Source of the DNA: Psychrobacter sp.
GTDB taxonomy: Bacteria; Pseudomonadota; Gammaproteobacteria; Pseudomonadales; Moraxellaceae
Assembly (NCBI GenBank): GCA_029264635.1
Contig: JARIAA010000104.1
Span: forward strand, 1-11,048
DNA: 11,048 nucleotides
Reading direction: 5' to 3'
The position numbers and the translations under genes are program-made. The stretch's first letter is position 1, and the number at the start of each line of letters is the position of its first letter. This document shows, one piece after another, positions 6,754-11,048 of this stretch. Under the pieces are notes generated by a model. That model was not told the origin of the DNA. It was given only the letters and a program-made list of their open reading frames with translations, and searched no databases.

Positions 6754-7094
6754 GCTTTCATTCATTACCATTAACATCAGTGCACATGTGTTTTTCTTAA
6801 TATATTCATCTTAACGGAAATTAAACCCTCTTTGTGATTCAAATTACATGAAATTACGTTTAAGAGACTTTTAATACATTGTCACAGTTTGAAATAATTA
6901 TGTTATCAAATTTGTTTACCATAGCTTTTTTTATAAGGGTTGTAAGCTTGTCTATGTCTAAATTTTGAATAAAAAAGGGTAATATTTTAAAGCAGGTGAA
7001 TACTATACATGAACGTGTAGAGAGGACATGACGGCATGCGCGAAAAATGCTAAGCTAGCAGCCATCTTTATGTCTATATAAAACTAGGCTTGCT

Positions 7095-7775
7095 ATGACT
7101 AAGAGCACAAACCTACACACGCCAGACCCGCTACCGTCGCACAATCATAGAAGTATCTTTAATTTACCCAATAATTTGACTATTGCGCGTATTCTGATGA
7201 TTCCGTTGTTTGTCGCGATTGCCTATTGGCCGCCGGCGATGGGTATCGGTATGCCTGCGATTTCTGACAATGTCATTGCGCGGGTAGGGATGAGTGATTT
7301 TAGTGACAGCTTATTACGTCATTTATTATTAACCGGTGTATTTATCGTTGCAGCTATCACTGATTGGCTCGATGGTTATTTTGCCCGTAAACTCAATGTT
7401 ATGTCAGCTTTTGGGCGCTTTTTGGATCCTGTTGCTGATAAACTGATGGTAGCGGCGGCGCTGATTATTTTAGTGCAATGGCATCCAAATATTATCATGG
7501 CGATTGCTGCAATTGTCATTATCTCACGTGAGATTGCTGTATCTGCACTGCGCGAGTGGATGGCGGAGCTTGGCAATCGTACTAGCGTTGCAGTCTCTTA
7601 TGTCGGTAAACTCAAAACCGTCTTTCAAATGATTGCCATCACGGTGCTACTGCTAAATTGGGAATCGCTTGAGATGATTGGTTATGTCTTGATGGTGGCA
7701 GCGGTCATCTTGACATTATGGTCGATGATGATTTATCTAAAAGCGGCATGGCCTTATTTAAAGCAAGGTGGTTAG
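7095..7775 (+). CDS. pgsA: CDP-diacylglycerol--glycerol-3-phosphate 3-phosphatidyltransferase
   Basis: Inner-membrane enzyme that makes phosphatidylglycerol phosphate, the committed step to phosphatidylglycerol and cardiolipin. The CDP-alcohol phosphatidyltransferase signature D-x2-DG-x2-AR-x8-G-x3-D-x3-D is complete: Asp90, Asp93, Gly94, Ala97, Arg98, Gly107, Asp111, Asp115. Hydrophobic membrane segments lie around 30-45, 76-90, 117-145, 174-188 and 195-215. The typical PgsA opening (NLPNNLTIARILMIP) begins only at residue 23, so there is a hydrophilic N-terminal extension of about 22 residues. There is no strong Shine-Dalgarno at ATG 7095 (only TAGG at 7085-7088), and a later start cannot be excluded. 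Length, 226 residues, is otherwise normal. The gene stands alone between a long non-coding gap and a strong terminator. Confidence 0.92.
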   Translation: MTKSTNLHTPDPLPSHNHRSIFNLPNNLTIARILMIPLFVAIAYWPPAMGIGMPAISDNVIARVGMSDFSDSLLRHLLLTGVFIVAAITDWLDGYFARKLNVMSAFGRFLDPVADKLMVAAALIILVQWHPNIIMAIAAIVIISREIAVSALREWMAELGNRTSVAVSYVGKLKTVFQMIAITVLLLNWESLEMIGYVLMVAAVILTLWSMMIYLKAAWPYLKQGG

Positions 7776-7797
7776 ATTTAAAGCAAAGCGTATATTA

Positions 7798-7832
7798 AAA
7801 CGCCAGTCGCATTTAGCTACTGGCGTTTTTTT
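7798..7832 (+). terminator. Rho-independent terminator of pgsA, possibly bidirectional
   Basis: AAACGCCAGT (7798-7807) pairs with ACTGGCGTTT (7819-7828) around an 11-nt loop, and the T tract runs to 7832. In the other direction the stem is followed by a shorter TTTT, so it may also stop the convergent stress-protein gene. Confidence 0.88.
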
Positions 7833-7854
7833 ATTAAACGATATTAGTAAAAAA

Positions 7855-8349
7855 TTATAGCTTGATAGAAAAATTCTCGACCAAGCTTTTTTCAACCGCA
7901 GTGTTACTTAAAGCTGCAGCAGCCATTTTGACAGCACTAGAGATAGCATTACCATTCGACCAGTATTCAGCACCATGTGGAACTACTTTGATCAGCTGTA
8001 CCTTTGGATCTTCCTTACCTTGTTCAAAATATGCGTTATACATGACCGACCATAACTCATCGAGTTTCTCTTTATCTTCAACCAACTCAGCAGTACCACT
8101 AATAGATAAATACTTCTCGTCGTCTTGCGTGACATAGGCCAGATTAACTTCTGGATTTTTTCCAATATTATCGGCCGTCTCAGAGGGCGTATGACCAATA
8201 AACCAAATCTCTTTTGCGCCAATGCTGGTTTCGGTAGTATTCATCGGGCACGAATGAAGATGATCCTCATCGTTACGAGTGGTCAACATGGTATATTTAA
8301 TGTCCTTTACCATCGCTTGGATTTTATCTATTTGCTCTTGTTTACTCAT
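7855..8349 (-). CDS. General stress protein 26-like, pyridoxamine 5'-phosphate oxidase-related protein (copy A)
   Basis: Small split-barrel flavin-binding-type protein of the COG3871 / PF16242-like family, 164 residues, soluble and presumably cytoplasmic. Family blocks are visible: KEIWFIG (46-52), a TQD turn before SISGTAEL, and QLIKVVPHGAEYW. About 54% of positions are identical to the neighbour at 8652-9146 by hand count, with no gaps over the full length. This copy is more divergent: the family-like HAxPM appears as HSCPM, and the block after the last Trp is NGNAISSA instead of SGSSTINI. ATG at 8349 has AAGGA eight bases upstream. The biochemical function of the family is unsettled; stress response is by homology only. 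Confidence 0.88.
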   Translation of the reverse strand: MSKQEQIDKIQAMVKDIKYTMLTTRNDEDHLHSCPMNTTETSIGAKEIWFIGHTPSETADNIGKNPEVNLAYVTQDDEKYLSISGTAELVEDKEKLDELWSVMYNAYFEQGKEDPKVQLIKVVPHGAEYWSNGNAISSAVKMAAAALSNTAVEKSLVENFSIKL

Positions 8350-8514
8350 AATAGTTATCCTTTACTATGTAGAATGTTAGGTGAAAACTTAAGATTTAGA
8401 GACGATCAAAAAATTATTACTATATTAAGCAAAAATTCATAAACTTTGATAAGCCTCAGATGATGGTTTGATAAATTTACAAGCCGTCATTAATATAGCT
8501 AAATCACTCAACAA

Positions 8515-8559
8515 AACTATACAGGTGCTCTGTAATAGGCTGTGAAAGTTTGTAAGCTT
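8515..8559 (-). promoter_or_regulatory. Conserved upstream box of stress-protein copy A
   Basis: Aligned without gaps to 9233-9277, about 30 of 43 bases are identical, including GTAAT, TGTGA and GTTTGTAAG on the plus strand. Read toward the gene, both copies give TCACA, 19 bases, then TATAGT here (TATAAC in the other), a promoter-like arrangement with a long spacer. Distance to the start codon is about 165-210 bases. Confidence 0.45.
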
Positions 8560-8593
8560 AATTTTATCGCCAGATTGTCAGTGCTTAAGCCAT

Positions 8594-8626
8594 AAAAAAC
8601 GCCAGTAAGAAAAATCTCACTGACGA
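8594..8626 (-). terminator. Rho-independent terminator of stress-protein copy B
   Basis: On the minus strand CGTCAGTGAGA pairs with TCTTACTGGCG with two mismatches around a TTTT loop, followed by six T (8599-8594). The gene stop is about 26 bases upstream, so copies A and B are probably separate transcripts. Confidence 0.75.
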
Positions 8627-8651
8627 TAAAAAGTTATCCTATTGTTTGATA

Positions 8652-9146
8652 TTATAAAGAGACTGAAAAAGTTTCACCAAGATCTTCGGCAGTCTTGCCA
8701 TCTTGCATAGCAGCAGCGGCCATTTTAAATATATTTATCGTTGAGCTACCACTTAGCCAGCACTCTGCGCCATGTGGTACTACTTTTATCAGTTGAATAT
8801 TCTCATCTTCCTTACCATGTTCAAAAAACGCATTATAGACAGGAGACCAAAGATCTTCTAACTTGTCTTTATCGGTCGACAGCTCGGCATTACCACTAAT
8901 CGAGACATAATTTTTTTCGTCTTGGGTTGCATAGGTCAGCCCAACTTTTGCATTTTTTTGAATGTCTTTGACCACATCTGATGTTTTGTCACCAATAAAC
9001 CAGATCTCTTTACCAGCAACGTCGGCTTCACTGGTCGTCATTGGCCAAGCATGCACATCGCCCTTATCATTGATCGTACTCATCATGGCAAATTTAACAT
9101 CTTTAATAACGGCTTGAATTTTGTCAATATGTTCTTGCTTACTCAT
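8652..9146 (-). CDS. General stress protein 26-like, pyridoxamine 5'-phosphate oxidase-related protein (copy B)
   Basis: Same family and same length (164 residues) as copy A, and closer to the usual family wording. It has VHAWPMTT (31-38), KEIWFIGDKTSD (46-57), TYATQDEKNYVSISG and PHGAECWLSGSSTI near the C-terminus. A split-barrel flavin- or cofactor-binding protein is expected; the ligand is not shown by sequence. ATG at 9146 has AAGGA six bases upstream. It has its own terminator and its own upstream region with a palindrome and the shared box. Together the two genes look like a tandem duplication followed by faster change in copy A. Confidence 0.9.
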   Translation of the reverse strand: MSKQEHIDKIQAVIKDVKFAMMSTINDKGDVHAWPMTTSEADVAGKEIWFIGDKTSDVVKDIQKNAKVGLTYATQDEKNYVSISGNAELSTDKDKLEDLWSPVYNAFFEHGKEDENIQLIKVVPHGAECWLSGSSTINIFKMAAAAMQDGKTAEDLGETFSVSL

Positions 9147-9221
9147 AATATATCCTTATTGCCTTAAAATTATTGTGGTAGTTAATCGTTTTAATTATTA
9201 GCTGGCTATAGAATAACGATA

Positions 9222-9277
9222 GTGACCTATATAGTTATATAGGTTACCCGTAATGCGATGTGAGCGTTTGTAAGGTA
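9222..9277 (-). promoter_or_regulatory. Palindromic operator-like site plus conserved box of stress-protein copy B
   Basis: ACCTATATA (9225-9233) and TATATAGGT (9236-9244) are perfect inverted repeats two bases apart, extending to 9222-9247 with one mismatch. The site overlaps the TATAAC -10-like sequence (minus, 9239-9234) and the box shared with copy A (9233-9277). It lies about 80 bases before the start codon, where a regulator would block or recruit polymerase. Confidence 0.5.
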
Positions 9278-9362
9278 TACAAGTGTTAAGTAAAAAAGGT
9301 ATCAAGCTTGCCGAAGTTTTGCTGCTATAGATTTGCTACTATAAAAACGATGAATATAAACA

Positions 9363-9509
9363 ATATAGTTGACACATTTTAAAATAGGTATAGTGCTGCT
9401 AGTATTAATTTCGCTTAGCCTCTATCTGCGTAGGCAAAGCAAGCAAGGGAAAGTAATACCAGCAGCACGACGTATAGAGTGTGCCAATTTTATTTAAGAT
9501 CGACTATAT
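9363..9509. mobile_element. 147-bp palindromic MITE-like repeat
   Basis: Ends are ATATAGT (9363-9369) and ACTATAT (9503-9509). Inner arms are GTGCTGCT-A-GTATTA (9393-9407) and GTAATAC-C-AGCAGCAC (9453-9468), giving a long imperfect hairpin with a GC-rich tip around GCCTCTATCTGCGTAGGC. It has no open frame. Structure and size fit a non-autonomous element or extragenic palindrome, and its tip resembles repeats I recall in Psychrobacter. No clear target-site duplication is seen. A shortened relative is at 1150-1211. Confidence 0.65.
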
Positions 9510-9578
9510 ACTGGCATTCAACTTATATGAGCCATTGGCAATTTATCGCGGTTTATACCTGCTTATTACAGGTCTTCT

Positions 9579-9587
9579 TGTTATAAT
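9579..9587 (+). promoter_or_regulatory. Extended -10 promoter of purL
   Basis: TTGTTATAAT: a perfect TATAAT (9582-9587) preceded by a TGT extended -10. No good -35 lies 16-18 bases upstream, as is usual for extended -10 promoters. Transcription would start near 9594, giving a leader of about 49 bases. It sits 70 bp beyond the palindromic repeat. Confidence 0.6.
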
Positions 9588-9642
9588 ACGCGGACTATTT
9601 ACTTTGCATGGCAGAGATGCCTTTCTGACGGATTATGCCTTT

Positions 9643-11048
9643 ATGATGACCATCGCCGGACAATCGTTTTTGACCGATTTTCAGACCCAACAACTCATCA
9701 ATCAGTTTGACCAAAAAACCGAGCTAAATATTAGCCATATCCAGACTCAGCAAGTGTATGTGTTATCAAGAGACCTATCTGGTGATGAGCACAAAAAAGC
9801 GCTGGATTTGTTTGGGATTAAGGCAGATATCCCGCTTGCCGTGCCGCAAGACAACCAAATGCAGGTCATCGTTGGGCCGCGTTTTGGTACGATTTCACCG
9901 TGGGCCAGTAAAGCGACTGATATCTTTAATAACTGTGACATTAAGATTAAACGTGTCGAGCGCGTGATTATTTATACGCTAACGATTGATGCAAAAGCAG
10001 ACGGTAAAGTGGGCGCAACGCTACCTAAAGCTGCTGAGCAATTATTATTTGACCGTATGACGCAAAGCTTGGTTTATGATTTAAACGATGTAAATAAATT
10101 ATTCGATGATGAACCGCCAGCAGCGCTCAATCATATCGATGTGATGGAAGAGGGGCGCTGCGCACTAGAGTCAGCCAATACAAAATTCGGCTTTGCGTTA
10201 TCCAGTGACGATATTGACTATCTGCTGCATGCCTACGTCAATGAGCTTGAGCGTAATCCAACCGACGTTGAGCTGATGATGTTTGCACAGGCTAACTCTG
10301 AGCATTGTCGCCATAAAATCTTTAACGCCGAATGGACAGTCGATGGCGAAGGTCAGCCCAAATCGCTGTTTCAGATGATTAAGAATACTTATCAGGCAAA
10401 CCCACAAGGCATCTTGTCCGCTTATAAAGACAACGCGGCAGTGATGGCAGGGGCAGAGGGGATGCGTTTTTATCCCGTCCCTACTGACCCTCAAGATCCT
10501 AATTCCGCCCAGCCATATGGTTTTCATCAAGAAGAAATCGATATCTTAATGAAAGTCGAAACCCACAACCATCCAACCGCGATTGCGCCTTATGCAGGTG
10601 CGGCGACGGGTGCGGGCGGTGAGATTCGTGATGAAGGCGCAACGGGTCGCGGCGGTAAGCCCAAAGCGGGTCTTACAGGCTTTCATGTGTCACACTTGCA
10701 CATCCCAGAGCTTGCCGAAAAATGGGAGCAATCGGGTCAAGTCAGCACGCAGGACTACAGTACGCCAGAGCGTATGGCCACCAGCCTTGAGATTATGACG
10801 GAGGCGCCACTCGGCTCAGCGAATTTCTCCAACGAGTTTGGTCGTCCAAACCTTTGCGGCTATTTCCGTAGTTTCCAGCTTGACACCTCAGTGGCCAAAG
10901 ACGGCAGCCAAATGCGCGGCTATCATAAGCCCATCATGCTGGCAGGCGGTTACGGCAATATCAAACGCAATCTCATTGAGAAAAATCCCATTTGTGAAGG
11001 CGATTTATTAATCGTCCTCGGTGGCCCTGCGATGCAAATCGGTTTGGG
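9643..11048 (+). CDS. purL: Phosphoribosylformylglycinamidine synthase, N-terminal part (3' end outside window)
   Basis: Cytoplasmic fourth-step enzyme of purine biosynthesis; it converts FGAR, glutamine and ATP to FGAM. 468 residues of about 1300 are visible and the frame is open to the last base. The opening MMTIAGQSFLTDFQTQQL fits the start of large single-chain proteobacterial PurL. After the PurS-like N-terminal domain comes the linker motif TDVELMMFAQANSEHCRHK (207-225). The catalytic-domain block VETHNHPTAIAP begins at 305, with the ATP/phosphate-binding GGEIRDEGATGRGG near 325-338. ATG 9643 is chosen over the doubled ATG 9646 and the upstream open frame because it matches the family start. 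ACGGA at 9628-9632 is a weak ribosome binding site. A good extended -10 promoter precedes it. Confidence 0.96.
   Translation, partial: MMTIAGQSFLTDFQTQQLINQFDQKTELNISHIQTQQVYVLSRDLSGDEHKKALDLFGIKADIPLAVPQDNQMQVIVGPRFGTISPWASKATDIFNNCDIKIKRVERVIIYTLTIDAKADGKVGATLPKAAEQLLFDRMTQSLVYDLNDVNKLFDDEPPAALNHIDVMEEGRCALESANTKFGFALSSDDIDYLLHAYVNELERNPTDVELMMFAQANSEHCRHKIFNAEWTVDGEGQPKSLFQMIKNTYQANPQGILSAYKDNAAVMAGAEGMRFYPVPTDPQDPNSAQPYGFHQEEIDILMKVETHNHPTAIAPYAGAATGAGGEIRDEGATGRGGKPKAGLTGFHVSHLHIPELAEKWEQSGQVSTQDYSTPERMATSLEIMTEAPLGSANFSNEFGRPNLCGYFRSFQLDTSVAKDGSQMRGYHKPIMLAGGYGNIKRNLIEKNPICEGDLLIVLGGPAMQIGL

Larger units (their letters stand above)
6513..7094. other. Long intergenic region between CobW-type GTPase and pgsA
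   Basis: 582 AT-rich bases with no convincing protein gene. It holds a minus-strand small-RNA candidate with its terminator (listed separately). A weak CTAAATTTAG dyad at 6588-6597, followed by a T-rich run, might end the GTPase transcript. Upstream of pgsA there is no clear promoter: TATACA at 7004-7009 lacks a matching -35. A 17-codon frame at 7028-7081 has its AGAGGA only one base from the ATG and is not credible. Confidence 0.6.
8350..8651. other. Intergenic region between the stress-protein paralogues
   Basis: 302 bases without a credible gene. It contains the terminator of the upstream minus-strand paralogue (8594-8626) and a conserved box shared with the region above that paralogue (8515-8559). 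TTTGATAA is repeated at about 8445 and 8467. Nothing else stands out. Confidence 0.6.
9147..9642. other. Divergent intergenic region between stress-protein copy B and purL
   Basis: 496 AT-rich bases without a gene. It holds a palindrome and shared box (9222-9277), a direct repeat TTGCTRCTATA at 9319 and 9333 (14 bases apart), the 147-bp palindromic repeat and the purL promoter. The purL frame is open upstream to 9478, but that part overlaps the repeat and does not resemble PurL. Confidence 0.65.

Noticed and set aside
7028..7081. 17-residue leader peptide before pgsA
   Set aside because: The AGAGGA is one base from the ATG, too close to work, and there is no attenuator structure after it.
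9478..9642. Upstream extension of the purL frame (possible GTG at 9481)
   Set aside because: No similarity to PurL, no ribosome binding site, overlaps the palindromic repeat and would place the start before the TATAAT promoter.
10198..10530. 110-codon minus-strand frame inside purL
   Set aside because: It is opposite strongly conserved PurL motifs and is explained by them.
1..11048. tRNA, rRNA, CRISPR array or prophage genes
   Set aside because: No cloverleaf with a conserved T-arm, no regularly spaced repeats and no phage-type proteins were seen.

Overview
The window looks like chromosomal DNA of a gammaproteobacterium of moderate to low GC content, most likely Moraxellaceae and probably Psychrobacter. 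This rests on protein style (PurL, PgsA, Acs), AT-rich intergenic regions and a palindromic repeat that resembles ones I remember from Psychrobacter genomes. No search was run, so the genus is an inference.

Layout, left to right. 1-1008 (+) is the C-terminal half of acetyl-CoA synthetase (acs), followed by a short tandem repeat, a good terminator and a 62-bp palindromic mini-element. 1257-2534 (+) is a renalase-like FAD/NAD(P)-dependent oxidoreductase with a possible 35-codon membrane peptide just after it. 2782-6512 (+) reads as one operon behind a promoter wrapped in dyad repeats: an amidase-signature enzyme broken by one in-frame TAA, a metal-dependent deacetylase of the HpPgdA / cyclic imide hydrolase type, a 95-residue protein with an N-terminal CxxC, and a COG0523/CobW-type GTPase that has lost the family's CxCC motif. 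6513-7094 is a long non-coding gap with a strong terminator facing the minus strand, which suggests a small RNA of about 95 nt. 7095-7775 (+) is pgsA. 7855-8349 and 8652-9146 (both -) are tandem paralogues of the general-stress-protein-26 / pyridoxamine-phosphate-oxidase-like family. 9363-9509 is a 147-bp palindromic MITE-like repeat, and 9643-11048 (+) is the start of purL, which runs off the window.

How the genes may work together. acs, pgsA and purL are ordinary core metabolism. The accessory interest is the 2782-6512 cluster. Imidase plus amidase would give a two-step route from a cyclic imide or similar amide to a free acid and ammonia. The CobW-type GTPase and the small Cys protein could together supply the metal for the deacetylase-fold enzyme. 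In this strain the amidase step appears to be disabled by a nonsense mutation, while the downstream genes remain intact.

The most unusual observations are: a GTPase without CxCC next to a CxxC protein; an orphan minus-strand terminator whose loop is an anti-Shine-Dalgarno sequence; two size classes of the same palindromic repeat; and a conserved upstream box shared by the two stress-protein paralogues.
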